The notes beneath the pieces are model-generated. The model saw nothing but the letters and a program-made list of their open reading frames with translations, did no database searches and was not told the DNA's origin. The position numbers and the translations under genes were made by a program. Below, piece by piece: positions 22,761-34,903 of a DNA stretch of 64,000 nt. Source of the stretch: Dermatophagoides farinae (lineage: Eukaryota; Arthropoda; Arachnida; Sarcoptiformes; Pyroglyphidae); contig NC_134681.1 of the NCBI RefSeq assembly GCF_024713945.1, positions 1,612,001 to 1,676,000 of the forward strand, given 5' to 3'. Every line of letters begins with the position of its first letter. The first letter of the stretch is position 1.

Positions 22761-24468
22761 ATGTCATTCATAACAAAATCGATATTGATCACAAATATTG
22801 GCCAAAAACAACGCTGGTCGACTACTGCTTCAATAATTCGAACATTTAGTTCACATTCACAAAATGATTTATATCGATCATTAATATTTGAAAAAGCATT
22901 TATTGATGGAAAATTTTGTCAATCAGAAAATGGTGAAAAATTCAAAGTTTTCAATCCATCTAATGGTAAACTTATTGGAAATGTGGCTGATTGTACGGTG
23001 AATGATGTAAAACGTGCTGTTCAAGTGGCTAAAAAATCATTCAATGATCATTGGTCACAAACATTGGCTAAAGATCGTGCACAATTATTAAAACGTTTAT
23101 TTACATTACAATTGGATAATGCTGAACCATTAGCACAATTAATAACAGCCGAAATGGGTAAACCATTACGTGAATCACGTGGTGAAATAATGTATGGTGC
23201 TAGTTTTTTGGAATGGTTTGCTGAACAAGCACGTCGTATTCATGGTGAAATCTTACAAAGTCCATGGCCAGATAAACGTATTAGTTATCGAAAAGAACCA
23301 TCAGGAGTTGTTGCCATTATAACGCCGGTAGTATTTTTTTTTTTAATTTAAATTTAAATTTCATAATCTGAAAAACAATTAATAATTTCATTTTTGTTTT
23401 ATTTTTCAGTGGAATTTTCCAAACGCTATGGTTACAAGAAAATTGGCCGCAGCATTAGCAGCTGGTTGTACGGTTGTTATTAAACCGCCTGAAGATACAC
23501 CATTCTCTGTACTTGCATTAGCAGCATTATCGATAAAAGCCGGATTTCCACCAGGTGTTATCAATATTGTTCCAGTTTCTCGCCAGAATACTCAGAATAT
23601 CGGTTCATACATATGTAATAATTCAGATATATCAGTCATATCATTTACTGGTTCAACATCAGTTGGTAAATGGTTGATAAAGAATAGTGCTAATACTGTT
23701 AAACGTGTTTGTTTGGAATTGGGTGGTGATGCTCCATTCATTGTTTTTGATTCAGCAAATATCGATAAAGCTGTACAAGGATGTATTGTTTCGAAATTTC
23801 GTAATGCCGGACAAACATGTGTATGTGCCAATCGTATATTCGTTCAAGATGGCATTCATGATCAATTTGTCAATGCATTAGCTGAACAAATGCAAAAAGA
23901 ATTAATTATTGGTGATGGATTCGATGATCATACGACCATTGGACCATTAATCAATGAAAAAGCTGTAGAGAAAGTTATTAGCCACGTTGAAGATGCACAA
24001 AATAAAGGTGCCAAAATATTGATCGGTGGTCGAAAACATGAAAAAGGTGGATATTTTTTCCAACCAACATTAATGACCAATGCTAAATCGGACATGTTGA
24101 TTGCACATGAAGAAACATTCGGTCCAGTTGCAGCTGTTTTCAGGTTTGAATTCTATGATTCTTACATTTGATCCCATAATCATTTATTCATTTCATTTTA
24201 TAGATTTAAAACCGAAGATGAAGTCATACGAATTGCAAATGATTGTCGTCGTGGTTTAGCCGGTTATTTTTATTCCCAAGATTATGCACAAATTGAAAGA
24301 GTTACTAGACGTTTAGAAGTTGGTATGATTGGCATTAATGACGGCATACTATCTTGTTGTGAAGCACCATTCGGTGGTGTTAAAGAATCTGGTCTTGGTC
24401 GTGAAGGTTCACATTTTGGTGTCGATGAATTTCTTGACGTTAAATATGTTTGCCACGGTGGATTTTGA
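22761..24468 (+). CDS. ALDH5A1: succinate-semialdehyde dehydrogenase, mitochondrial (ALDH5A1 family)
   Basis: Spliced model: exons 22761-23327, 23410-24143 and 24204-24468, 521 residues, close to the family's usual length. It should oxidise succinate semialdehyde to succinate with NAD(P)+, the last step of GABA degradation, in the mitochondrial matrix. The first 35 residues are basic and Ser/Thr-rich with few acids, fitting a mitochondrial presequence. The aldehyde dehydrogenase fold is complete: [16 protein letters not shown], general base E292 in LELGG, nucleophile C326 in GQTCVC (spacing 34 as in the family), and EETFGPV. The segments [30 protein letters not shown] and the ending [23 protein letters not shown] are typical of the SSADH subfamily rather than other ALDHs. 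Both introns interrupt conserved motifs cleanly. Confidence 0.95.
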
Positions 24469-24850
24469 ACAGAACAGAATCAAATCATCAACCCATCAGT
24501 CTATCACATATCATTATTATTGTCTAGTTGTTTAAATCAATGTGTTTTTTAAAAGCTTTTGTTTTATTTTTCTCTTTACAATATTCCAATTGATGTTTTT
24601 CTTTGTGATTTTAGAATAAAATTCTATTCCGTTTTCTATGAATGGACCACTAATGCTCACGTGATTTTTCTAATTCTGTGTTTGTTGTGATTGACAACAC
24701 ACAACACGTACTACAGGTTGTTGTTTATTATTTTGATTTTTTTTTTTGATTAGGTGGCAAATGTTTTTTTATTGATAATTTTTGTTTTATTTGCTCGTGC
24801 AATCGTTATTTTTCATTATATCGATATCGCATATATTCAAATCAATTATT
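24469..24850. other. intergenic, SSADH 3' end and GOPC leader
   Basis: Contains an AATAAA at about 24613-24618, probably the polyadenylation signal of the SSADH gene. Followed by AT-rich DNA leading to the next ATG. Confidence 0.45.
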
Positions 24851-26678
24851 ATGTTACAAAGTATTGAAAAAACATTCGATTCAGCATTTTTCAATGCAAA
24901 TCATAGCCTTGGATTTATTCAACAATTTATATCACAAATCAATGATGGAATTCTTGCTGAAAATCTTGGTGAACAATTGGAACATTTAATACAGAATGTT
25001 GTCGAACAATTATCAGTATTGGCATTTTGTTTTGCACAAATTATGTGTAAAACAATTTTATTCTCAGAAAATTGTTTTATTATCAAAGTAAGTGTTTCAA
25101 GTCGTTTTATATTTGATTTTAAGATTTCGCCTTACAAATATAGGAACGTCTATCACGATTACAAATGGAAAATTTCCATCTAAAATCCGATAAATCATTT
25201 ATGGATTTTTTTCGTAAAATTATTCCAAATTTACCTATAGAAAATCGACGATCCGATAGTCGATCACAAAATCCATCCAATCGATCAAAACGAACGAAAC
25301 GAAAATCTAAATCAAAACCAATCACCGATCACGGTCGAAAATCAGTATCATCAAAAAAAATCAATTCTAATGTAATCGTAGGAGATAATTTTGAAAATAA
25401 TCTAATCTATAATTTGTCCCAAAATGATCGACTAAACATTCGATTCAATCATCGTCATTATTATGAAACCGATGCATTTCGTATGGTTTATAGAAATTTC
25501 AAAGAAACTGAATTAATATCTAATTTACGATCAGAGAATCTTGATCGACAACGTGAAATTATTATGCTTGAAACGGAATTGGCAACACATCGTCTTATGG
25601 TACGATATCTAAATAATCAATTATCCGGTCGTATACAACAGATACAATTACTAACGCGTGATCGAAAAGATTCAAATTTTGATCAAGTATGGTCAGATCT
25701 AGAATCGGAAATATCGTTGAATAAATTTAAAACCATTTCAAATGCTCTCAATACTAGTAGCGTTGAACATGGAATTCTTATGAATCTGTTTCGAATGCAA
25801 AATAATACATCAACGTCAACAGATGACCATGATGCTGATGATGATGATCAAACTGTTGTTGAACCAAATGAAACCGAAAAGCAATCCATTGATCAGATTG
25901 ATGAAATCGTAAATGATGACAATGACGATGATAATGATCGAATTATGGAAAATGAAAAATCAATGATTGAATGTAAAAATTTTCAAAAATCCTGGTATAA
26001 TATTGGCCAATTTCGATTCATTATAATCGATTTGAATGATGAGGCATTAGGTATCAGTATAACTGGTGGCAAAGAATATGGTTTACCCATTTTTATATCG
26101 AAAATTCATCCCAATACACCGGCACAACGATCATTATCATTCATTACTGGTGATATAATTTTAAGTGTCAATTTTATCGATTTTACTGATCTTACACATG
26201 ATGAAGCTGTTGATTTACTTAAAAATTTGGTATTGTATTTTTTTCATGTTTGTTGAATGATTTCATTTTTTTTTTAATTTTTGTTTCACAGTCTGGCCAT
26301 TGTAGATTTGGTGTTGTTTATCTGAAAATTGACGGAAAAAAAGGATCAATCATGAAAAAATTTTCCAATGATCAACAATATGACAATCAACAGAAACAAT
26401 CATTTGTTGATTATTATCGTTCCATATTCAATGCAACTGTTATGTCACCATTTCAATTAAGTTCATCATCATCATCATCCGATGACAATGATGATTATCC
26501 ACAAATATCATCCATATGCGATCGACAAACCGATGATGATGATTGTGATTCTGATTATAAACCATTGCAAGATATTGAAATTCCACAAAAACAACAACAA
26601 TCGGTTGAAATTGGAAATCAAACTGGAAAAAATGCTATACCAGGAATGGCAAAATTAGTTCAAATTATTAATGATTAA
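24851..26678 (+). CDS. GOPC: GOPC/PIST (Golgi-associated PDZ and coiled-coil protein)
   Basis: Spliced model: exons 24851-25087, 25144-26229 and 26292-26678, phase-0 introns, 569 residues (the vertebrate protein is roughly 460). The family tethers and sorts membrane proteins at the trans-Golgi. A helical N-terminus (residues 1-80), a basic linker (KRTKRKSKSK), a coiled coil around residues 200-255 (LDRQREIIMLETELATHR) and an acidic Asp-rich insert precede one PDZ domain at about 367-465. The PDZ carries the GOPC-type carboxylate loop LGISITGGKEYG, then PIFISKIHP and the final strand FGVVYLK. The third exon splices inside the PDZ. The C-terminal tail is Ser/Asp/Gln-rich. Identification rests on the PDZ sequence, which resembles GOPC more than other PDZ proteins, together with the coiled coil upstream. 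Confidence 0.88.
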
Positions 26679-26888
26679 AATTCATATCAAATCAAATTTT
26701 ATTTCATTTTCATTGACAAAAACTTTGATGAATCATTTTTTTTTCTTTGGCACACATGCACACACACATACACACACACACATAGACATGGACACCATAT
26801 TATCATCGACCGACAAAAAAAAAGTAATAAAAACATATAGAAATTCAATTTTCAAATGACTGAAAAACAATGAATCAATGTTTTATCA

Positions 26889-29800
26889 TCATAATAATTT
26901 CTGTTTGTTTGATTCAATTGTTTGATTTTCGTAGCGATTAAAATAAATTTTGATTGCTCTTTTAAATTTTCTTCGTGTTTGTTCATCAACATTCATTGTT
27001 GATAATGAATCCATCAATGATGATGATGATGATGATGATGGTGATGCAGAATTTAAATTAGATTCCATGTTGTGGTTGTTGTGGTTGTTGTTGTTGTTGT
27101 TATTGTTTGGAATATTTGAAATATCATCATCATCATCATTATCATTATCATTGTTGATGTCGCTGCCACTGTTGCTACTACTACTACTACTACCACCATT
27201 ATTAATCTCAACAATATTTGTTAGATTTTTTCCATGTCCAATTTGATGATGATGTGCCAATGGATGTGGATGATCAATATGATCATAATGATCATCAAAA
27301 CCAGATACATTATTTTGCACCAATGACGGTGTATCACGTGTTGCCATTGATGATTGTATCAATGTTGATGGTGTTTCGGAACGAAAATGAGATGGTTTAC
27401 TTTCAATATTATAACATAGATTATCAATCTCTTGACGGCTTATGAAACAATCATTTTTGCATTGATTTTGTGTCAATGATTTTGGACTATCCAAATCCAA
27501 TTCATTAACACTAATTTTACTACGTTCCGATAATATTGATTTAATTGTGTGCAGTTCTTTTTTCATGATATCCAATAATTGATGACCAACTGTTTCGATT
27601 GTTTTACGTCCAATCTGATTCAAACTTTTATAGATTTGTTCAAATTTTTGATTCATTTGTATACTTTGTTCTTGTACTTTTCTGCTAACCATTGTTGAAT
27701 GATTACGTAATTCACTTACAGAAATTGTCAATATTTTATATGCTTGTTCATCTTGTCTCATCATGTATTGTGATTGAGTGTTAAGAATTACGGCAACTGA
27801 ATTATTGATTGCTGTTGTCATCTCTTTTAAACGTGTCATAATTGGATCACGAATATCATCTGTCATACTGGCCAATAAATTCAATGGTTTTACATAGCCA
27901 TTTAATCGATTAAATTCTTCACGAATCATTTCTTTTGTTTCATTGGTGACCAATAATGTTTCCAATAGATATTGTTGTGATGTCTGTGATGCATGCCACA
28001 TTTCTTGTACAATTTTTATGATTTTCGTAGCAAAATATTGTAATTTACTATCCAATTCTTCAAGGCTCAATTTTTTATTACCATTGGTTTGTTGGCCACC
28101 ATAATCATTGACGCCACCACCATTCGATGAATTGATGATATCATCCATTTTATTATTATCAACAATATCTTTCGATTTAAGAGATATATGTTGTTGTTGT
28201 GGATCGTTAATCATCATTGATTCTTGATCAGCTGAATCTCGTTTCTCAATACGATCTCTGTTTGTATATTGTTGTTGTTGTTGTTGCTGCTGCTGCTGCT
28301 GTATAAAATCACCATTTTCCAATGATGTTAATAATTGTTTACAAATAATCAATTGATGTGCATCATCTTGATTGAATTTATTCTGTTTCCAACGTTGAAA
28401 TAATGGTTCACATTGTGCAATCAATTCATCACGTGTTATTGTACTACGACCATTATTCATTATCATTGATGATTCTTGTTGCTGTTGTTGTTCGATTGTC
28501 TGTGATCGATGATGATCAGATTCATGCATTTTATCCACGGTTTGCGATTGTTGTTGTTGTTGTTGTTCATTTGTTGATGAATCCATAATCATATCAAATT
28601 CTGATTGTTGATGTTGTTGTTGTTGTTGTTGATTTGTCCAATTATAACCATTTTCAAAGGATTCTTGTCCCATACCGGAATCATTCATATCTGTGTGAAT
28701 TGGTAAATTTTTCAGTGAATAATTTTCACCATTATCACCACCATGACTATTACGATTACTAAATCTTTGTTGTGGTGTTCCATTCGATTCCGTTGTACCA
28801 TGATTATTATTATTATTAGTATTGAAATCTTGTTTAAATAAATCAATCAATTTCTGTTGATAATCAAATGTTTTGCGAATTTTTGTGCCAAAATCATTCA
28901 ATTTATTCTGTATATTCAATTCGATCATGTTTAATTTTTCATTAACGAGCAAAAATTTTGAAAATAAATCATTGGTTATAACTTTGAAATTTCTTTCAAT
29001 CAAATCCAATTTATTTAACATTTGTTCATTACTGAATGTAACTTTATTCTCTGATTGTGATATCTAATGAAATGATGTGAGATATAAATATACATTAGAT
29101 TAGTTGTAAAATCTATTAGAATACCTGTTTGTTTACCTTTGAAAGAATTTCTTCCACCTTCCAGTTTATTGTTTTTTTCCATATTTCATCTTCAATAACA
29201 ATGTTTGAAAATTTATTTTCAATTGTTGATAATTTACTTTCAACAAGATTTTCCATACTTAAAAACTGTGTTTTCATCATATTAAAATAACTTGGAAATG
29301 CTGTCGGTGAATTTAGGCCAAAATTATTCATTGAACGATAATAGATCATTTGATCTTGCAATTTTTGTAGCCGACCATCGATTGATATAAACATATCAGA
29401 TATGGTTGCCGAATTAAGATGATTATTCACTGTTGATGATGATGATTCCGATGTTGATGGTGTTGATACCAATGATGATGATGTTGATGTTGATTGTGCT
29501 GACGATGATGATGATAATGATGATGATGATGATGGTAATTGTCCTACCATCACCACCGTTGTTGATGATGATGGCGATACACCAGGATTTTTTATCGATT
29601 CTGGCCTTCGATTCAATGCGGATGCTATTGGTTCAGGTGATGATGATGATGATGTTGATGATTGTTGTGGTGGTTGTGGTGGTGGTGGTAGTAGCGATGA
29701 TATTGATTGAATTGACTGTTGTTGTTGTTGTTGTTGTTGTTGATCATTCATTTGTAATGATGATAAATCATCCTTTATTCCATAATGTCCATTTTGATTA

Positions 29801-30492
29801 TTATTTGTACTTGTATTCAATATATCATCTTGATCATGATGAATAGATGATGATGATAATTCTACTTTTCCAATGCCAGATGATGATGATGATGATGATC
29901 CAATTGATATTGGCGAATCCTGTACGAAACCTGCATTGTTAGTGTTAACAACAGCCATACCAGAACGGCCAATATTATCACGATTAAATCGTTGCTGCTG
30001 TTGGTGTTGAGAATAACCGTTATATAAATTTTGTTGTAAATCTATTAAATGAAAATATGAAAATAATAAAAATTGAAAAAAAAAACTTTAATAAAGTTCT
30101 GGAATTTTTTTTTCACCTTGTTGTTGTTGTTGATTTAATTGTGATGTCGATGTTGATTGTAACATACGATTCTGTATGATTGATAGTGATGGATTCAATG
30201 GAATTGATGTTGATGCTGTGGTTGTAGTGGTTGTTGTTGTTGTTGCTGTTGGTGGTGTTACTAATCGTGATCGTTGTAAATAATTACCATATTTTGACAT
30301 AAATTCATCAAAATCTCTTGGACGTATAACATGATCAATTAATGTTGTTGGTGATTGTTGTTGTTGTTGTGCGGATGATGATGATGATGATGGCAAAATT
30401 TGTGGAACAATAGAAGCTGTAATCAAATTGATTGAAATCAATATTATGGCCATTATAATGGCCATCGAAATACAAATGTTTCGAATGGCCAT
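26889..30492 (-). CDS. large secreted Q/S-rich coiled-coil protein, unknown function
   Basis: Spliced model on the minus strand: exons 30492-30117, 30041-29125 and 29063-26889, giving 1155 residues with GT/AG borders. The start is the ATG of MAIRNICISMAIIMAIILIS, whose hydrophobic stretch is a good signal peptide or signal anchor. The rest is low-complexity Ser, Gln and Thr runs alternating with heptad-like helical blocks: IYYRSMNNFG to EEILSKVNKQ, then LNKLDLIERNFKVI, and a long block from KLSLEELDSKLQYF to IKSILSERSK. Several N-glycosylation sequons occur. No fibrinogen, C1q or lectin head was found at the C-terminus, which ends in a basic helix. It may be an extracellular structural or matrix coiled-coil protein, but no family is recognised. 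Confidence 0.72.
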
Positions 30493-32293
30493 TTTGAATA
30501 TTTGGAACAATCAAAAAAAAAAAAAATCAGGAAAATCCCATTAAACAAATAAATTAGACAAATATTCACAACACAGAATTTTTTTTTCTATTAAAAATGA
30601 AGAAGCTTCGATGTAATCGTCGATGTCACACATACAGGCCATAAATAGATGGAAAAAACAAAAATCACACATATGCACACACACACACACACACACAAGA
30701 TAATTGTTTATAATAATCAAATTGCTGATGATCAATTGATAATTATTTTCAAATAATAATAAATAGCCAGCATTGCTGCTGCTGCTGCTGCTGCTACTGT
30801 TGCTTCCGCCGCCGCCGCTGCCATCATCATCGTCATTATTATTTATCGAATGAATCTTTGTTTCTTCACACTTGGATCGGTACCACTATTTTATTCGATA
30901 AAATATAGATGTACCTTGAAATCATCATTCTTAATTATTTCAAAATAGAAAAAAAACAATTAACTGAATTGAATTATGAAATCAACACAATAATAAAAAC
31001 AATTTTCAATGTTTGTTGTATATGGTTATGATTTTCTTATTTTTTGGCAAACAATTTGTGACGAATATAACGATAAAAAACTAAAACAAAATATTAAAAT
31101 GTCTGATGATGCAGTCATGCAAAAAACACACACACACACACACACAAGCAATAGACACACGCATTTAATTTTTCCATTTACATCGATTTTATTTATTTTT
31201 CATATATAATCAATATATATCTGAAGAAAAAAATCAATAATTAATGGCTGATTCATCAGAAAGAAACAAAAAAAAAATCAATCAATCAATCAATAGACCA
31301 AAAGAGAGAGAGAGAGATAAAAAAAATCAAAATGTCAATACATGTACATTTATAAATCTCTTCCAGTTTATCAATGAAAAAATGGGAGGTGTGTGTGTTT
31401 TTTTTTTTTTTTTTGATTTTTGATTCCTGAAACAACACAACACATTTACAGTATGATTTTTATTTGCGCCAAAAAAAAAACTAAAATCAATCAATCAATC
31501 AATCGGTTGATCGAATGATTTTTGAATTTGAAATCGATATATTTATAATCGGAAAAAAATTAGATAGAAGAAAAATATGATTGGCAAAAACTATTTTTTC
31601 ATTTCTTCTTCGTATTCGTATTCGTATTCGTATTCGTCTTCTTCAATTGCACCCATCCTGATTGATAGTCAAAAAAATAAATTGTTATCATGAAAAAAAA
31701 AATTTATTTTTTTGTTCACTTCATCGAAAATTATCATCAAACATCGATATATCTTGCATAAACAGTATATATATATATTTGTGTACGATAAACAACAAAT
31801 ATGAACCAAAACATATGAAAATCAATCATTCAATGATTGTCAACAGTTTTTTCTTTCTGTCATCACACTGTCAGTGGGTTCTAATTTCAATTTTCCAATT
31901 TTTTTTTTTTTTTTTTGGTTTCGGACATTAATGAATGATGATAATAATGGAAGACCATATTTATTTTTAATTTATATCAAATCAAATCATTGGAAACAAT
32001 CAATCAATCAATCAATCAATAAGGAAGATTGAATTGAAATTTTTATTTTTTTCATTCATGGATTCAATCATAGTGTGATGATTAGAAAATGACATTCAAT
32101 GATGACAAGATATATATATCATATGTCATTTTTCAATTAAATTTTTTTTATTCTTCATTACAAATAAATCTTGTTTCTTAAGGTTATTGATTCATAATGA
32201 CAGAAAAAGATAGAGCGAGAGAGAGAGAGAGAGAGAAATTATTAATTGATCAAAAACAAAACAACCATAATCGATTATTAATCATGAGTTTGC
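30493..32293. other. intergenic, no gene seen
   Basis: CA repeats (about 30676-30698 and 31125-31146), CTG-type repeats (30776-30795), GA repeats (31304-31315 and 32219-32236), (CGTATT)n near 31610-31640 and (CAAT)n near 31998-32020. It holds the promoter of the coiled-coil gene and the 3' end of the next gene. Confidence 0.4.
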
Positions 32294-32945
32294 TTAATTA
32301 TTGATCATAACATCAGAATTCGAACTGATACAATATTCCTTTCCGATTTTTGTTTCGTCTCCAGAATCATAATCCATTTCTGTTGTTAATTTGTCTGAAT
32401 GTAGATCTGGATTCGATTGTATTGGTGCTTCAGAAATTACTGTTTCTTCTACTACAAATTCAGGAGTTTTTGTAGGCGGAAAATAATAATATTCTTTAAT
32501 TGGTTCAATCGGTTTGATAAGTTTTTTAAGTTTCTTTAGTTTAACTTCATTAATAGGTTTTGTATCTGTTTTCTTTTGAAACAATAATATCGGTGTTTTA
32601 TTTTTATCCGGCTTTTTAAAAACAAATGGTGTTTTAGAATTCTTCTTAACGGGATATGGCTTTTTGAATAAATTCGAATCGGATGATGATAGTGGCCCTA
32701 ATTCCAACAATACCGAAACCGAATCAACAGGATTTTGTTTTGTGGGTAAATTTTGTAGAATTGAACAAGAATTATAACGTCGAAACGGCATTCTTGGCTT
32801 CGGCCTCGATGGTTCTGGTGAATTTTGTCTATTGATTGCCTGTCAAAAATAAACAAATCAATCAAATCAACATCAGTATTATAAAGACAATTACAATTTT
32901 TACTTGATCATAAATTCTCATTGCTAAACGAATTAGATTGAACAT
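32294..32945 (-). CDS. small basic protein of unknown function (195 aa)
   Basis: Spliced model: exon 1 32945-32904 (MFNLIRLAMRIYDQ) and exon 2 32839-32294, a phase-0 intron of 64 bp with GT/AG ends, 195 residues. The first exon was found by looking for an upstream ATG, because exon 2 is open beyond its first Met (AINRQNSPEPSRPKPRMPFR). The N-terminal half is Pro/Lys/Phe-rich (KTPFVFKKPDKNKTPILLF), followed by a Lys/Leu segment and an acidic C-terminus (DYDSGDETKIG). The short amphipathic start could be a mitochondrial or membrane-associating helix, but this is weak. Composition is cleaner than the flanking ORFs, so it is probably real. No homologue is recognised. Confidence 0.55.
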
Positions 32946-33057
32946 GATTTTTGTTTATACCGTTTTAATTGATTCAAATTTCGATTTCGATTAATCACAA
33001 CTGTCAACACACACAAATACAATATTGTGACTTTCAAATTAGCTGTTTTCGTTAATT

Positions 33058-33172
33058 CTTGATTCATGCTAAATACACACAACAGGTCTTTGAATGTAGC
33101 AAACGAAACACAACATGTATAAAATTTTCCATCTCTGTTTCTCTTAAGAAATTAATAGATGGCATTATACAC
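33058..33172 (+). repeat. local interspersed repeat, copy 1
   Basis: From TTGATTCATGCTAAATACAC through CATCTCTGTTTCTCTTAAG to ATAGATGGCATTATAC. The same run, reverse-complemented and with scattered changes, occupies 34561-34681. Shorter copies lie at 36374-36452 and about 38803-38835. Confidence 0.8.
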
Positions 33173-33650
33173 AACACGCTGCTGCTATAGCATGGTATAC
33201 AACGTGAGAAAAAATCGTCTCAATATCCAGTCAATAAACAACGTTACCATTCAATTTATATGGAAACGTTGGAAATTTTTCATTTGGTTTCAAAATCGTC
33301 CTTACGATTGACGTTTTTATCGAAGAATGTTGGATCGCATTAATTGCTCATACCAACAATTGGATGATTTTCATATTAAACTTGAAAAAATCATTGTGGA
33401 TATTCATAATCGAACTGCTTAATCATTATCTGATTCAACCACTGAATTACCACAAAATCAGCCATCATCAACACCATTATACGAACCGTCCATCATCAGG
33501 ACAGACAGAGCCACATGAAGTTTTCGAACGATTCAAATTGAATTCAGTTTAAATTGATCTTTATTTTGATTACATTTTTATCCAAAAATTAAATTTTAAT
33601 CAAATTTTTAAATTTCAATTCTTCAGTTTATTTTTTCTCATAGCCATTTT

Positions 33651-34022
33651 TCACTGGCATCCAGGACATCGACCCTGATGCTTAGCAGTTGCTGGCGGAT
33701 GTCGAGTGCTTCGACGTAGAGTTGATTGATGTTCAGCAGTTGCTGGCGGATATCGACTGTCTTGATGACTACGCGATGACTGATGCACAGCTCCTGTTTG
33801 CTGACATAAAGTACATTGTTGTCGCATGGCTGTTTCTCTTCGACGTATGCCTCTAGTAGAAACACCAATGCGATTTGATCCAGTTTCATCGACTGATGGT
33901 CCAGAATCATTCAATTGTGGCAATGTTTGTTGTGAATCAAGTAAATTCTGAATTTCTTGACGACAACTTTCCAATGCACGCATAATGTTCTCTTCGTCTT
34001 GTTCACAAGTACGATTGTTCAT
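33651..34022 (-). CDS. possible small gene, 123 aa, Cys/Gln/Arg-rich
   Basis: An ATG-initiated frame (MNNRTCEQDEENIMRAL) with a helical acidic N-terminus (ESCRQEIQNLLDSQQTL), a polar linker and an Arg-rich C-terminal half containing CTLCQQTG and a roughly duplicated PPATAEHQ/PPATAKHQ block, ending CPGC. Base composition in 33650-33900 is GC-richer than the surroundings. An overlapping 90-codon frame on the same strand covers the repeated part, so one of the two could be chance. There is no intron and no recognised domain. It lies between the inverted repeat arms, so it might be mobile-element derived. Confidence 0.35.
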   Translation of the reverse strand: MNNRTCEQDEENIMRALESCRQEIQNLLDSQQTLPQLNDSGPSVDETGSNRIGVSTRGIRRRETAMRQQCTLCQQTGAVHQSSRSHQDSRYPPATAEHQSTLRRSTRHPPATAKHQGRCPGCQ

Positions 34023-34473
34023 TTTTATCTTGTGATGAAAAAATAATAATTTTTTTTTTTGTTAACATAATAAAAATAAATCAATATAATCAATTAATAC
34101 TCACAATTTGAATCAAATCTTGAATTATATTAAAATTTCGAAATGAGCATAAATTAACCACAAAACAATAGAAAACGGTGTGAGGATTGAGTGAGTAAAT
34201 AATGATGATGATGAAGATTACTGGGAGGAGTACTATAGTAGAGGAGACTAAGAGAGAGAGAGAGAGAGGGTGAATAATTCGTTATGATTTATTTCATGAA
34301 CAACCCTTTTGGAAATATTAAAATTTTAAATCAATTTGCAATTTATAAATGAAATAAATGGGATTTTAAATCAATTAATTGATCGATTGATTTAGATCTT
34401 TAAAAAATATTTTAATCAATATGTTTTTATTGAAAAAAAAAATTCATTTATAACTAAAAAAAATTTCATTTCC

Positions 34474-34582
34474 CTTAAGAAATCAATAGATGGGGCATCA
34501 TACGAAGAGGAGAATGTATTATATACAGCTATAGTATGATTCAGTCTCCTCTTCGTATGATGCCATCTATTGATTTCTTAAG
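34474..34582. mobile_element. foldback/MITE-like element (about 109 bp)
   Basis: Arms of about 40 bp read CTTAAGAAATCAATAGATGG ... CGAAGAGGAGA and the near-perfect reverse complement TCTCCTCTTCG ... CCATCTATTGATTTCTTAAG, separated by about 30 bp. The left arm has two extra Gs. The right arm is also part of the longer repeat at 34561-34681. It would form a strong hairpin. Confidence 0.75.
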
Positions 34583-34681
34583 ACAAACAGAGATGGAAAA
34601 TTTTATACACGTATATGTGTGTGTTTTGTGTTTGTTTGCTACATGCAAAGACATTTTGGGTGTATTTAGCATGAATCAAGA
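34561..34681 (-). repeat. local interspersed repeat, copy 2 (inverted relative to copy 1)
   Basis: Reverse complement of 33058-33172 with small differences. It ends about 220 bp before the Scm-like start codon and could therefore lie in that gene's promoter or leader. Confidence 0.8.
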
Positions 34682-34903
34682 ATCGTGAACAGTGAGCACA
34701 TTGTGTGTTAGTTTTTTGTCCATCTCGTGTGTGTGTGTACAATTTTGTTTGTTTTGAAAATTTGGTCATTCGTTTTGTGGCGTTTGCTGATTAAATACCC
34801 GTCTACAGTTTGGTTTTGTTTTGCCTGATTCAAGTCAATTTTGTTTTCCGCTTCTTTATTTGAATCACTTTAATTGGTTATTTGAAGAAACGACTTTTTC
34901 CAC

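Larger units (their letters stand above)
32946..34903. other. repeat-rich block upstream of the Scm-like gene
   Basis: It contains inverted copies of a local repeat (about 33058-33172 and 34561-34681), a foldback element (about 34474-34582), a GA repeat (34253-34268) and one or two doubtful small ORFs described separately. Plus-strand readings near 33300-33520 (LDRINCSYQQLDDFHIKLEK, then after a stop SLSDSTTELPQNQPSS) look like a broken or spliced helical protein, but I cannot build a gene. Confidence 0.45.

Noticed and set aside
22761-24468. Horizontal transfer of the aldehyde dehydrogenase from bacteria
   Set aside because: It has introns, a mitochondrial presequence and animal SSADH subfamily motifs.
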